A stretch of 64,000 bases of DNA from an uncultured bacterium (GCA_905215055.1 CAJMOH010000003.1:1-64000); one strand, 5' to 3'; shown: positions 33,501 to 42,395, counted from the first letter of the stretch. Program-made: numbers and translations. The notes: generated by a model not told the origin, from the sequence alone.

Positions 33501-35929
33501 GTCTGGTCGGGGGCCGTCAACAGCATACTTTCGTTGGTGGCACTTTCGTGGAGAATGTACTCGCCATAAGGCAGCAGGTCATCAGAAGTGCTGGCCTTGC
33601 CCTCGGCATCGGTCACCAGGGTCTTGACCACCTCGCCGGGCTGATATTTCTGGCCCTCTACCATCACGGGGTTGCGGGAATTGTTGATGATTTCAAAGGT
33701 GATGCCCTCAAAATTGGCGTCGCCTTGTGGGGTGCTGCCTGTAATGGTATCCTGCTTCTCCACGCTGAGGCCGCCACGTTCCACCTCGTCCACAGCGGTG
33801 ACGAAGACAGCGTGGCCATTCTGCCGCACCTGGACGGTTTCGCCCTGCCAGGTCAGCAGCATGGATTCGTTGGTCTGGGATTCCCGTACCTCGTAGGTGC
33901 CATAAGGCAGCACGTCGCTGCCAGTGCTGGCGTGGCCCGAATCATCCGAAGTTACGGTCATCACCACATCCTCCACAGCGTAGGTTTGTCCGTCCACCAC
34001 CATGGGGTTGCCGCTGCGATTGATGATTTCAAAGTCGATTCCCGCAAAGCTGGCGTTGCCCTGGGGCGTGGCTCCCATCTCGCTGTCCTGCTTGTCCAGA
34101 TCGATGCCGCCACGGACGACTTCGTTTTCTGCTTCGTAGGTAAGAACCTGTCCATCTTCTGAAATGGTAACGGGGATTTCCTCCGTGAAAGTTTGGAGCA
34201 TGGAATCATTGGTGGCAGACTCACGCACGGTGTACTCGCCGTAGGGCAAGGCGTCCTCCCCGGTGGTGGCCACGCCGCTGGCGTCGGTTGTGATTGTCAT
34301 AGCTACCTGGCCTGGAGTTGCGGTGGTGCCGTTTACGACCACGGGATTCTGGCTCTGGTTGACAATTTCAAATTGGATGCCCTCCAGCGATGCGTCACCC
34401 TGGGGCGTGGTGCCGGTTTCACTGTCCAGCTTTTGGATGGTGAGCCCGCCCCGCTGGACTTCTTCTGTCAAGTCGTCCACCTCCAGGGTGTAGGTGTCGC
34501 CCGTGAGCTGGCTGCCGTCCACGGTGTAGGTGTGGACCTCAGTGTCCAGACGGTAGCCCTCCGGAGCGGACAATTCCTTGACCGTCACCGTCCCCAGGGG
34601 CAGTCCCTCCAAAGTCCCCAGGTTGCCCGAAGCGTCCGAGGTCATCTCCTCTGTGACGGTCTGGCCGCCCTTCTGGTAACTGACCTGATACACGGCCCCG
34701 GTCAGCGAAGCATTGCCCTGGGGCGTGCTGCCGGTCTGGGAATCTTCCTTTTTTAGACGCAGGGTCAAAGTCCCAGGCTCATCCTCCACCGACAGGCTGG
34801 TGTCCCCGCCATTGATGGTGAAGGTGTAGATTTTCTCGTCCAGCTTGTAGCCCTTGGGCGGGGTCACTTCTCTCACCGAGTATGTCCCGTCCCCCAAAGG
34901 GGTCGAGAGGCTGGCGTGGCCTGCCGAGTCCGTGGTGAAAGTTGCCACCACGCTGCCGGTGGCGGAGGTTCCCTCATACACATTGTAGGTGGCCCCGGCC
35001 AGGGAATAAGCCGAATTGCCCTCGGTAATAGAGACGTCCGCCGAGGTCTTGGTCAGGGTCACCGTGTACTCCTTGGGCTTGATAGGCTCGATCTTAATCA
35101 AAATATAGAAGCTGCCCTCGGTCTTGGGGGTAATGGCGGAAATCTGGTTTCCGGAGCTGGGTTCCGTGCCGCTGTGCCACATGACGTCGTCATCGCTAGC
35201 TTCGCCCCAAAAGAAACCAATGTGATTGTCGGCGGAATCCGTGCCGGGTGTATCGCTCCACCACATGAGGATGATGTCGCCTTTCTCGGCCAAGCCAGAG
35301 CTCAGCAGCTCCTGCTTGGTACGGAAAGCGTAGGCACTGATATTGCCGTTTTCGATAAGGTTTTTGTAGTTGGAAGCGCCTGCCAACCAGTCGTAAGGCA
35401 GGCCGGACCCGTACTGGTTCACAGGAGTGCGGTGCATGATCTCCATGGTGGTTTCCGCGTCCAGCCCGGCTTTGCGGAGGACATAACTGATAAAACCGGC
35501 GCAGTTCATCCCGACCTTGCCGCTGTTGTAGCTCGTATCCCCGTTGGGGGATTGAGCGTCCCCGCCCACATATTTGGTCCCCAGGTAGAAGTCGTCGTTT
35601 TCATGGGATTCCAGCTCCCGGACAATGGCTTCACGGGTAACTCCCACGGAAGTCATGTAGTTGGTGCCGCCCTCCACCTCGTTTTTTACCTGGGTGAAGG
35701 GGTCCTGCGCCCGCAAGACCGGCACATCCCCGGAGCTGTCCGAGATGGAGATGGTGCCGTTTGTTTCAGCCGGTTCTTCCGTTTCCTCTGACGGGGTTTC
35801 TTCCGTTTGGCTTTCTACAGTGCTTTCCGTAGGAGGTTTACTGGAAATCTCATCCGCGGATACGGAAAAAGGCAGGGTACCGAACATCAGCACCACTGCC
35901 AGGAGTAGGGAGAGTATTCTCTTTTTCAT
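30578..35929 (-). CDS. Giant sortase-anchored adhesin with cysteine-peptidase, SpaA/Cna-B and VaFE domains
   Basis: A 1783-residue secreted protein. Signal peptide MKKRILSLLLAVVLMFGTLPFSVSADE is followed by a Thr/Glu-rich spacer, then an NlpC/P60-like domain (about 80-280: NCAGFISYVLRKAG with the Cys, ADNHIGFFWG with the His). Next come seven SpaA/Cna-B-type beta domains, several opening RGGL-x-x-K, with PLGDGTYSVREVTPPKGY and LPYGEYTVRESAT as typical E-motifs. Three near-identical VaFE repeats (about 1075-1440, each with EIGTTA/DGxHTA, EITIxDxVxYxxL and VVVFEDLY) are of the Thr-Gln ester-bond type. Three more Cna-B domains and the sorting signal VPQTGGSRAPLWVG with a basic tail close it. It lies between VirB4 and its own sortase, so it is probably a mating-pair adhesin; enzyme activity of the N-terminal domain is inferred. 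Confidence 0.9.
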   Translation of the reverse strand: MKKRILSLLLAVVLMFGTLPFSVSADEISSKPPTESTVESQTEETPSEETEEPAETNGTISISDSSGDVPVLRAQDPFTQVKNEVEGGTNYMTSVGVTREAIVRELESHENDDFYLGTKYVGGDAQSPNGDTSYNSGKVGMNCAGFISYVLRKAGLDAETTMEIMHRTPVNQYGSGLPYDWLAGASNYKNLIENGNISAYAFRTKQELLSSGLAEKGDIILMWWSDTPGTDSADNHIGFFWGEASDDDVMWHSGTEPSSGNQISAITPKTEGSFYILIKIEPIKPKEYTVTLTKTSADVSITEGNSAYSLAGATYNVYEGTSATGSVVATFTTDSAGHASLSTPLGDGTYSVREVTPPKGYKLDEKIYTFTINGGDTSLSVEDEPGTLTLRLKKEDSQTGSTPQGNASLTGAVYQVSYQKGGQTVTEEMTSDASGNLGTLEGLPLGTVTVKELSAPEGYRLDTEVHTYTVDGSQLTGDTYTLEVDDLTEEVQRGGLTIQKLDSETGTTPQGDASLEGIQFEIVNQSQNPVVVNGTTATPGQVAMTITTDASGVATTGEDALPYGEYTVRESATNDSMLQTFTEEIPVTISEDGQVLTYEAENEVVRGGIDLDKQDSEMGATPQGNASFAGIDFEIINRSGNPMVVDGQTYAVEDVVMTVTSDDSGHASTGSDVLPYGTYEVRESQTNESMLLTWQGETVQVRQNGHAVFVTAVDEVERGGLSVEKQDTITGSTPQGDANFEGITFEIINNSRNPVMVEGQKYQPGEVVKTLVTDAEGKASTSDDLLPYGEYILHESATNESMLLTAPDQTVLVEDDGIIYEFTMADEVVRGGVLIEKRDLESGLLTPLGEASLDGTLFEITNKSVNAVYVGGALYQPGEVCATIEVVDGVAQTDARALPYGSYQMVETKPGEGYLHTDQTVRSFQIRKDGEVVEFRDSDAAYNQVVRGDLQFVKVGEDNMHRFANVAFKLTSQTTGESHIVITDENGEVRTASSWNAHSQNTNGNDGLTDETQWDDHAGTWFGLTTEGWTVDVQDKLCALPYDTYTLEELPCSANEGYELVSIPNITISRNNTVIELGTIDDQFEGVPEIGTTALVDGEHTAEPAGEVTITDVVTYKNLKAGQTYKLSGILMDKSTGEPLLINEQQITAELEFTPTTSEGTVELTYTFDVSALAGKSVVVFEDLYQDEALVVSHTDLEDEGQTISFGQPKIGTTANVNGEKTAQPAEQITITDTVEYSGLTVGQEYNLKGVLMDKGMGEPLLVNDQQVTSEATFTPTESSGTVDVLFTFDGSALLGKSVVVFETLYQGENEVTAHTDIEDEGQTVTFVEGPKIGTTATVDGQHTADPVGEITIVDMVEYSGLNPGETYTVSGILMDKGTGEPLLVDGAEVTAEVEFTAEETTGTVELTYTLDAFALGGTTIVVFETLYSDGVEVVSHADINDESQTIVVNPRGGLLIKKSSEDGALEGFTFLVEGEGYSQTHITDGAGEIYIEDLSPGVYTITEQESDLTARYEIPAGQTVTVTAEEAATVEFYNALLRGKITGHKTGAEEMPLEGVTFGLFSSDTTELTEENAIATVETSSDGEFFFDVPYGDYQIAELKTLPGYITQAEPIAVELDKTDIDLEDIVNSQTVVHFSKVDAESGEELPGAVLELYAPDGSLLDTWETSDIPHVITGLPVDEGYVLKEISAPEGYQLAGDITFAVEETSEIQFVGMVDEPSPEEPEEPGEPEEPDTPDEPTEPEEPAHQVPQTGGSRAPLWVGALLILALGGLGIVLILMKRTR

Positions 35930-35934
35930 AACAT

Positions 35935-38484
35935 TCAGGGTTCCTTTCTCCGTTTGGTTTTATAGTTTTCTGGTTGAGAGTGGGAGCCGTTCACCTCCTT
36001 CCGGGCCCGCTGCCGCTCTTGCAAAATAGCCTCCAATTCCGCCCGGTCGGTGGTGATCATCTCCAGCTCTGTTTGAGAGGCCTTGATGACCACCGGCACC
36101 TTATTGGAGTTGGAGCAGATCAGGGCCTCGCCCCGTTCAAACTGGGTGACGGCCCGCACCTCCGACCGGGTAAGCTTCAGTGTTTCCTGGACCGTGCGGG
36201 CCTCGTCCGGCTCCAGGTTCAGGATGATTTTGTTTTTAGAGTTGTTGATGATGGCCCGGCCGTATTTGCCATCCTCCAGGCCGAAAAAGTCAGACAGGTC
36301 CTGGGTAGCGGCGATTGCAGCCCCACCAAAGCCCCGGATGACCTTGAAGATTTCCAGGCAGAACTCCGCAGCTAGGCGGGTGGAACTGGCGCCGATGAGC
36401 TGCCAGATCTCATCGATGAAGATGGCCTTCCGCTGGGTGCGGTCGGCTTTGATCTGGTCCCACACATAGTCCAGGGCGATGAACATTCCCACTGGCAGGA
36501 GTTTCCCTTTCAGCTCGCTCAGATCCAGCACAATGTACTTGTTGCTCAAATCCACGTTGGTCTGCCGGTTGAAGGACTGGGCCGACCCGGTGACAAACCG
36601 GCTGACGATAGCCGCCAGCCGGTGGGTCATGGGGTTTTCCAGCAGGTGCTGGTGCAAGTCCCCCAGGATAGGCATTTTCTTCATCCTGGGTGGGTCTGCG
36701 TGGGCGTCCTCGTACACAGAGTCGTTGTCGTGGGTGATGCCAAAGTCCTGGTAGGTCTTGATGAGGGCCTCATCCAGCATCTGCTCCTCCTCGTTGGTCA
36801 TGTCCGGGATGAGCAGGCCGAAGAAGGTCATGAGCTGTTGGATCTTCCGGGCCAGCAGGGAATCCATTTCCCCGTAGGCGATTTCGTCGATGAGCTCCAT
36901 CTCCGGGGAGGTCACCTGCCGGATCTCCATGATATTGATGCAGTGAGGGGAACCGGGGGCGATCTTGATGAACTCCCCGCCTATGTGGACGCAGGCCCGG
37001 CGGAACTCATGGCCCTTGATGGGCGCCACAATAAAGGACTGTATCCCCCGCATCCGCATCCGAAGTGCCAAAAGCTGCATGGTGAAGGTCTTCCCTGCCC
37101 CAGAGGTGCCCAGGAGCACCAGGTTGGCGTTCTTGTGCACCTTGGTGTTGAAGAAGTCCACAATGCACAGGGAATTGTTTCCCCGGTTCACCCCCAGCAG
37201 CACCCCGTTGTCGTCGGACATCTCGTAACTGCAAAAGGGATAGTCGGAGGCCGCCCCACTGGTGAGCACGTTCCGCCGGGACTTCTTCTCCAGGCCGGGG
37301 TCCATCTGCAACAGGGGCAGCACGGAGCGAAAGGCAGCCTCCTGCTGGAAGCTGCACTCGCTGACCTGCATATCCATGGATTTGAGCATATCCGTCATCT
37401 GCCGTTTCCGCCACAGCAATTCCTCATAGGTCTGTGCAGAGACGGTGACGAACACACTCAGAAAAAACAGGTCCTCGTTGTAGTTGGCAATGCCGTTCTT
37501 GATGAAGTACCCCGCCTGGATGGAATTGTGCAGTTCCTCGTAGTCGGTGCTGGTGTCCTGCATCCCCTTGAGCTTGGTACGGTTGAGGCGGATGCGCTGG
37601 GCCACCTTGTCGATGGCCTTGCTCCGGATCTCCCGGCGCAGGTGGATGTCAATGTCAATCCCCTCCCCGGCGTTGATCAGGGCGGACATCCACCCCGCCC
37701 GCACCCGGCTGGGATAGCCGTTGCCCCGGATGTAAAGCACCGTGTAATACCGGCCGTCCATGAGGATGTAGTTCCTGTGGGTCAGATCAATGCCCCTGGG
37801 CGCCAGGAATTCCGTGACAGGGATCTCCGGCACCGGGTCCAGGCCCACGGTCAGTCCCTGGGAGAGCATGGCGTCCAGCACCACCCGGTCCACCCTGGTC
37901 TGGAAAGGCTCTGTCTGGCAGGAGCGCCGGTTGAAGATTTGGTATAGGATCTCCGCCGTGGCTTCATCGGAATTACTTGGCTGCACAATACTGTTGCCGC
38001 ACTGGGGGAAGTAGGCCCTGGCGGTCTGTTCCGCGGCCTGCAGGCTGCCCACAATCCGGGCGTAGTCCCCATCGTTCCGGCCAGCGGCTTCATATTGGAA
38101 AATGAGGAAGAACCGGCGGGTCAATGCCTCCCGGCTGCCCACCTGCTGGATGAGCCGCAGGTAGTCCTCCCCCATGGCCCGGCACTGGGGGTTTTCCTCC
38201 TGGGAAAGCTCCTGCTTCACCAGGGCCACGTGCTTGTCCGAGTCCGCCCGGCGGGTGATGGCCTTACACTGTATGCGCATGGGGGAAATCTTCAGCCAGC
38301 TGGCAAAGCTGGAGATGATGTTGTACTGCTCCTCATCGGAGCGCAGGGCGAAGTTGATAGGCTCAATCTCCAGGATCTTCAGATACCGGCCATCCGTTGT
38401 CTCCACAATCCCATTGCGGATGTCCCGAATGGGCAGGTAGGACTGGGTTGTCTCCCCCTTACCCCTTTTTTGCTTTCTTGCCAT
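35935..38484 (-). CDS. virB4: VirB4/TraE-type conjugation ATPase
   Basis: An 849-residue ATPase. The N-terminal domain (YLPIRDIRNGIVETTDGRYLKILEIEP) is followed by Walker A NLVLLGTSGAGKTFTMQL, DLSELKGKLLPVGMFIALD, Walker B RKAIFIDEIWQLIG, and AIAATQDLSDFFGL, the complete VirB4 set. It powers assembly of the secretion channel. ATG at 38484 has GGGAGG 7 bases upstream; the gene overlaps PrgI by 26 bases. With PrgI it forms the typical Gram-positive PrgI-VirB4 pair. Confidence 0.96.
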   Translation of the reverse strand: MARKQKRGKGETTQSYLPIRDIRNGIVETTDGRYLKILEIEPINFALRSDEEQYNIISSFASWLKISPMRIQCKAITRRADSDKHVALVKQELSQEENPQCRAMGEDYLRLIQQVGSREALTRRFFLIFQYEAAGRNDGDYARIVGSLQAAEQTARAYFPQCGNSIVQPSNSDEATAEILYQIFNRRSCQTEPFQTRVDRVVLDAMLSQGLTVGLDPVPEIPVTEFLAPRGIDLTHRNYILMDGRYYTVLYIRGNGYPSRVRAGWMSALINAGEGIDIDIHLRREIRSKAIDKVAQRIRLNRTKLKGMQDTSTDYEELHNSIQAGYFIKNGIANYNEDLFFLSVFVTVSAQTYEELLWRKRQMTDMLKSMDMQVSECSFQQEAAFRSVLPLLQMDPGLEKKSRRNVLTSGAASDYPFCSYEMSDDNGVLLGVNRGNNSLCIVDFFNTKVHKNANLVLLGTSGAGKTFTMQLLALRMRMRGIQSFIVAPIKGHEFRRACVHIGGEFIKIAPGSPHCINIMEIRQVTSPEMELIDEIAYGEMDSLLARKIQQLMTFFGLLIPDMTNEEEQMLDEALIKTYQDFGITHDNDSVYEDAHADPPRMKKMPILGDLHQHLLENPMTHRLAAIVSRFVTGSAQSFNRQTNVDLSNKYIVLDLSELKGKLLPVGMFIALDYVWDQIKADRTQRKAIFIDEIWQLIGASSTRLAAEFCLEIFKVIRGFGGAAIAATQDLSDFFGLEDGKYGRAIINNSKNKIILNLEPDEARTVQETLKLTRSEVRAVTQFERGEALICSNSNKVPVVIKASQTELEMITTDRAELEAILQERQRARKEVNGSHSQPENYKTKRRKEP

Positions 38485-38797
38485 AGCCAGGCCTCCCAAA
38501 ATGCAGTTTCCGCCGGTGGGTCCAGAACCCCAGGATATGCCCCAGGTACTGGAACAGGGAGCCGCCGTCCACCCCCATGGCGGACACCACTCCCAAGGGC
38601 AGCAGGGTGACGGTCATCACCACCACCCGGACCATGCCGCCCATGGGAATCCACAGCAGCTCCGGCGCCCCCGCCAGCAGCAAAAGGAACACCGTTTCCA
38701 CGGCGTTCCTGGTGTCGATCATCCCGCCCAGCAGCTTGCCGGAATCGGTGTAGTTTGCCGGGATGGCGTAGATGTTGCTGATTTCTTTTTCCTCCAA
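38459..38797 (-). CDS. prgI: PrgI-family conjugation membrane protein (VirB3-like)
   Basis: A 112-residue protein: an N-terminal IYAIPANYTDSGKLLGGMI stretch, two adjacent hydrophobic helices (about 35-80), and a basic C-terminal tail (HRRKLHFGRPGYGKKAKK). This matches the PrgI family of Gram-positive type IV secretion systems. The TTG start at 38797 has GGAGG 8 bases upstream; upstream codons fall before the ribosome site. It is coupled with VirB4. Confidence 0.88.
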   Translation of the reverse strand: MEEKEISNIYAIPANYTDSGKLLGGMIDTRNAVETVFLLLLAGAPELLWIPMGGMVRVVVMTVTLLPLGVVSAMGVDGGSLFQYLGHILGFWTHRRKLHFGRPGYGKKAKKG

Positions 38798-38827
38798 GGA
38801 AACACCTCCTCTCTCAGTTTTGCGCAA

Positions 38828-38858
38828 CAAAAAAGGACGCCCCGGATCATGACGTCCT
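38828..38858 (-). terminator. Terminator between the toxin gene and PrgI
   Basis: Minus strand: AGGACG/CGTCCT stem with a 13-base loop followed by TTTTTTGTTG. It lies after the RelE/ParE toxin gene and about 30 bases before PrgI. Confidence 0.7.
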
Positions 38859-38876
38859 CATTGACTATTTAGTTTT

Positions 38877-39191
38877 TTAGATAAGCCAGCTGTAATCCTG
38901 CCTACAATCTAAAACGTAATCCACATAGACAGAACCGTCAACGATTTGGAAGAGCAGCAGATAGCGTTTTTCAAACAGAATGCTCCGGTACACATTTTTG
39001 GGGATGTACTCTCCGGAAAACCATGGGCAACGCTGAGGCATTGTGTCCAAGGAACCAGCGGTTTTTTCAAAGGCGACTACTAGCCTTTCCGCCGCCTCAG
39101 GGCTGACCTGCGCCAAAAAGGCGGCATGGGAGACCAGCATATGCTTAGCCCGTTCCGATACAATAACACGGTAGTTATTCTGAGGTTCCAC
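38877..39191 (-). CDS. RelE/ParE-family toxin
   Basis: A 104-residue protein: VIVSERAKHMLVSHAAFLAQV, then MPQRCPWFSGEYIPKNVYRSILFEKRYLLLFQIVDGSVYVDYVLDCRQDYSWL, the usual ParE/RelE order of two N-terminal helices, a beta sheet and a C-terminal YVD-x-x-LDCRQ strand. The GTG start at 39191 has AGGAGG 8-9 bases upstream and overlaps the end of the antitoxin gene. Together they make a type II toxin-antitoxin pair inserted between the CHAP hydrolase gene and PrgI. Target (mRNA or gyrase) cannot be told. Confidence 0.82.
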   Translation of the reverse strand: MEPQNNYRVIVSERAKHMLVSHAAFLAQVSPEAAERLVVAFEKTAGSLDTMPQRCPWFSGEYIPKNVYRSILFEKRYLLLFQIVDGSVYVDYVLDCRQDYSWLI

Positions 39192-39462
39192 GGCCTGCCG
39201 CCTCCTCGATTGCATTTCGCATCATGGCTGCAACTTCGTCCACAGAATAGCCTTTGATTCCATGCAGCCTATCCTCCTCCACCGCCAGCAGCTCCTCCCG
39301 GAGCTTCAGCATTTTCTCCCGGCGGTTGTAGGTTTCCAGGTCCATCACCACAAGGTCTCCCTCGCCGTTTTTGGTGAGGAAAACCGGCTCCCCGGTCTTT
39401 CTGCACTGCTCGGCGATCTCGTTGTAATTCTGTCGGATGGCCGCAGATGGACGGATGATCAT
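39175..39462 (-). CDS. Phd/YefM-family antitoxin
   Basis: A 95-residue protein: IIRPSAAIRQNYNEIAEQCRKTGEPVFLTKNGEGDLVVMDLETYN, the Phd/YefM DNA-binding fold, followed by a charged helical tail (LREELLAVEEDRLHGIKGYSVDEVAAMMRNAIEEA) that should bind the toxin. ATG at 39462 has GGGAGG 7 bases upstream; an ATG six bases earlier is possible. It overlaps the toxin gene. These antitoxins repress their own operon. Confidence 0.85.
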   Translation of the reverse strand: MIIRPSAAIRQNYNEIAEQCRKTGEPVFLTKNGEGDLVVMDLETYNRREKMLKLREELLAVEEDRLHGIKGYSVDEVAAMMRNAIEEAAGRGTSE

Positions 39463-39559
39463 AGCCATGCCTCCCCTTTCCGTTGATAGCAATATTCTGA
39501 CTATATTATAACTATTCTGTGCCATCAAGTCAACGACTGCAAGGGAATTCCCTGAAAAA

Positions 39560-40936
39560 CTACGGCCACAGCATCAGCCCGTACCCCCGGATAACAGAAC
39601 TTCCCAGGGGATAACTTTTATAATTGCAGGCGTCGTTGCCTGAGTTGCCCTCCACGGTGTAGACCCGGCTCTCGTCCACGCCCACCACAATGCCTACGTG
39701 GTCGGCGTCGCCGGTCCCGTCCCAGTCAAAGAAGATGGCGTCTCCTGGGGCGATGTCCGGGTAATTCCGGTCCCCCCATTGGCCATGTGACTGGAACCAG
39801 GCCATGCCGCCGGAGGTGCAGCCGGAAAACCGGGGCTCGGAAAGCCCCACCTGGGCGTAGCACCAGGAGACAAAGCAGGCGCACCACTCCACCCGGCTGG
39901 AAAAGCCGTACCAGCTCCAGTAGGGATAACCACCTACCTGCCCCACCTGGGACAGGGCGACGGCGGCCACCTCTTCATTGCCCCTGCGGGTGCCGGTACT
40001 GCCGCCCACCACCCACCCGTACAAAGTCAGCTTGAGGGCTGTGGCCATGTTGGTAATGGCCTCCCCACAGGTGATGGAGAAGTCTCCATAGGCAGTTTGC
40101 GGATCCAACTGGAAGGCTTCCAGGATGGCGTCCTGGTCCAAGGGATGGATGGTGCAGGCCGCATAGGAGACCGTCTGGGTCTGAGGAGGTTGGGAGCTTT
40201 CTCTTTCCCCCTCTTCTTCCGGTTCCTCTGTTACCGCCACCTCCACGGTCTTTTCCTCATAGGTGACCTTGTAAATGTCCTCAGCGGCAGCAGCCAGCTT
40301 CCGTTTCAGATCCTCCTCGCTGGTGCCAATCTGTTCCATGGACACAGAATAGGCGGACAGGATATACGCTACATCGTAGGTGGAATCCTCTCCCTGGTCG
40401 TCCAGGGCTTCCAGGGAGAGTTCCCGGTCATAGCCGCCCTGGGCGATGATGGCTTCCACCTGGGCCAGGGCTTGCTCATGGGCTTGGGACAGGGCCTCCT
40501 GCACTACTCCCGTCATCTCCGTCATGGATTGGGAAAGGGTGAGGGGAGTGGTCATGTCCGCACCATTGAGGCCGAACACCTGATTGGTCACAATGGTAGG
40601 CAGGGACGTGAGCAGGACGATCAAGATGAGAAAAAACAGGCAGATGCACACCAAAATCTTATACAGCGTGTGCCGCAGTGACCAGGCGGCGGAGAGCACG
40701 GCTCCCCAAGGGCCGCCTGCCGCCGTGCCAGCCGCGATTTGGGAGAGGGCTTTGCCGCCCTCCACTCCGGCCTGCACCGCCGCTGCGGAGGCGTTGGCCA
40801 CGCCGGCAGCGCCCGCTGCCCCCGCCTGACGGGCACTCTCCTGCCCCAAGGATTTAGCGGCGCTTGCGAAGTTCCGCGCCGCCTCACCGAACTGGTCCTG
40901 ACCGTCGCCAAACTGTTGCTTGTCGGGCTCCGCCAC
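39560..40936 (-). CDS. CHAP-domain cell-wall hydrolase of the transfer system
   Basis: A 458-residue protein. An Ala/Gly-rich cytoplasmic N-terminus (about 1-80) precedes one membrane helix (TLYKILVCICLFFLILIVLL, about 90-112), a helical external part (about 120-300), and a C-terminal CHAP domain (about 320-458: SRVEWCACFVSWCYAQVG with the catalytic Cys, GDADHVGIVVGVD with the His, and TVEGNSGNDACN). Such membrane-anchored hydrolases open the wall for the conjugation channel (VirB1/CwlT role). The GTG at 40936 has AGGAGG 9 bases upstream. It lacks the lysozyme-like domain that many ICE homologues carry in addition. Confidence 0.9.
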   Translation of the reverse strand: MAEPDKQQFGDGQDQFGEAARNFASAAKSLGQESARQAGAAGAAGVANASAAAVQAGVEGGKALSQIAAGTAAGGPWGAVLSAAWSLRHTLYKILVCICLFFLILIVLLTSLPTIVTNQVFGLNGADMTTPLTLSQSMTEMTGVVQEALSQAHEQALAQVEAIIAQGGYDRELSLEALDDQGEDSTYDVAYILSAYSVSMEQIGTSEEDLKRKLAAAAEDIYKVTYEEKTVEVAVTEEPEEEGERESSQPPQTQTVSYAACTIHPLDQDAILEAFQLDPQTAYGDFSITCGEAITNMATALKLTLYGWVVGGSTGTRRGNEEVAAVALSQVGQVGGYPYWSWYGFSSRVEWCACFVSWCYAQVGLSEPRFSGCTSGGMAWFQSHGQWGDRNYPDIAPGDAIFFDWDGTGDADHVGIVVGVDESRVYTVEGNSGNDACNYKSYPLGSSVIRGYGLMLWP

Positions 40937-41044
40937 GGTTTCTCGCCTCCTGTTCACAGTTTATCGCATTTTTTGTGTTACATTTTGTATTAGGTTTCTT
41001 TACAAAGGCATAATCATAAATCACAACAAAAGACCGAGCCAACC

Positions 41045-41714
41045 TATCCTCGTGATTGCCCCCCACCAGGGGCGCATCCCCTCCCAGCTCTGGCTGACCG
41101 TTCAGCGCAAGCTCTCACAAAACACCACATTCCAGAATGGCCGGAAATGTCATAACACATGGCTGGCCGGGAAAATCAAGTGTGGACGTTGCGGCTATGC
41201 CCTGGCAAGTCTGAACGCCAGAAATGGTGTCACCTACCTGCGGTGCAAACAACGGGCAGACAATAAGAGCTGCGAGGGAGCCGGTACGTTGACCGCGCAA
41301 AGCATGGAGACGTTTGTTTACGGCGAGATGGTTAAGAAGATGCGAAAATTCCACACGCTGAAAGGCGGAAAGGAACAAAGCTACAATCCGAAGTTGACCG
41401 CCGCCCGTGTCGCCCTTGCAAAGACGGAAAGCGAGATCGAGAAACTTCTGGACACTTTGTCCGGCGCTAATCCGCTTCTCCTGCAATACGCAAACACCCG
41501 CATTGAGGAACTGGATGCGGAACGGCAGAAACAGCTCCGGCTGGTCGCAGACCTCACCGCTAATTCTGTTTCCGCTTCACAGATTGATAGCATTACGGGC
41601 TATCTTGATGATTGGGAGTCCGTGAGCTTTGACGATAAGCGCAAGGTGGTTGATATACTCATATCACAGATTGACGCTACCAGCGAGAGTGTTACAATCC
41701 ACTGGAAAATCTAA
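41045..41714 (+). pseudogene. Truncated large serine recombinase (C-terminal remnant)
   Basis: The readable protein carries only the back half of a large serine recombinase: APHQGRIPSQLWLTVQRKL (end of the recombinase domain), TWLAGKIKCGRCGYALAS with GVTYLRCKQR...CEG (zinc-ribbon domain), then a coiled coil (ESEIEKLLDTLSGANPLL, TRIEELDAERQKQLRLVADL) and the closing FDDKRKVVDILISQID. The catalytic N-terminal domain with the nucleophile Ser is absent; upstream codons are non-homologous. It runs on the plus strand, opposite to all transfer genes around it, and is cut just upstream of the CHAP gene. It is a relic of a mobile element. Confidence 0.8.
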
Positions 41715-41790
41715 AACCTTTTCACTTGGCATTATGCCCTTGTCAAGAATAGTTTTCGATTTGGTATACTAATGGCAAGGGGGAGGGAAG

Positions 41791-42078
41791 TGTAGTGCTT
41801 TTGAATGGGATGACAAAAAAGAGCAAATCAATATAGCAAAACATGGGATTGATTTTAGCACAGCTGCTTTAGTATTTGATGATCCAAATCGGATTGAATA
41901 ATATGACAACCTACATTCTGATTGGGAAGATAGATACATTACAATTGGCCTAGTTAATGGAACCGCTGTTCTTGTCATGGTTGTTTACACAGAACGACAT
42001 CCATCTATCCGCATCATCTCAGCAAGACTTGCTACAAAACGAGAAAAGGAGGCCTATTATCGTGCGCAAGGAAATTGA
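41791..42078 (+). pseudogene. brnT: brnT toxin pseudogene
   Basis: The plus strand reads FEWDDKKEQINIAKHGIDF, ALVFDDPNRIE, then a TAA stop, then YDNLHSDWEDRYITIGL and RIISARLATKREKEAYYRAQGN, which is the complete BrnT (RelE-fold) toxin pattern broken once. No start codon in frame is visible before FEWD either. The stop falls between the two halves of the fold, so no toxin is made. It pairs with a broken brnA that starts inside its 3' end. Confidence 0.8.
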
Positions 42079-42366
42079 CATTTCAAAAAAGGCTACACCG
42101 GAACAATTAAAAATGCTCGCGGATGCAGCCGGGTTACCATTTCCCAAAGATGCTGAATACCCAGAGTTTTCTGAAGAAGATTTAAAGCAATTTAAAAAGA
42201 TCTCAGAAGTCCGCAGAACAGAGAGGCAAAACAAACGGTGACGTTACGTCTCTCGCCGCAAGCATTGAAAAAGGCCAGATCCCTGGGAAAAGGTTACACC
42301 TCCATTTTAAGCCGCATTCTTGAAAGTGCCCTAGACAACCCTGATACGATTCGCCGATACTTGTAA
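42062..42366 (+). pseudogene. brnA: brnA antitoxin pseudogene
   Basis: GTG at 42062 has AAAGGAGG 9 bases upstream and gives VRKEIDISKKATPEQLKML, AEYPEFSEEDLKQFKKISEV. The frame stops at 42241, but the shifted frame continues with QTVTLRLSPQALKKARSLG, GYTSILSRILESAL and a stop at 42364-42366, which is the ribbon-helix-helix C-terminus of BrnA. One base is missing in the AAAA run near 42230. So the DNA-binding end is out of frame and both members of the pair are broken. Confidence 0.8.
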
Positions 42367-42367
42367 A

Positions 42368-42395
42368 AACTGGCTCCCTCTTGCGGGAGCCAGTT
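42368..42395. terminator. Strong bidirectional terminator
   Basis: Perfect 11-bp stem AACTGGCTCCC/GGGAGCCAGTT with a 6-base loop, T-rich on the plus side and A-rich on the other. It ends the VirB6-like gene on one strand and the broken brnTA on the other, and would also cut the transfer operon into two. Confidence 0.85.
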
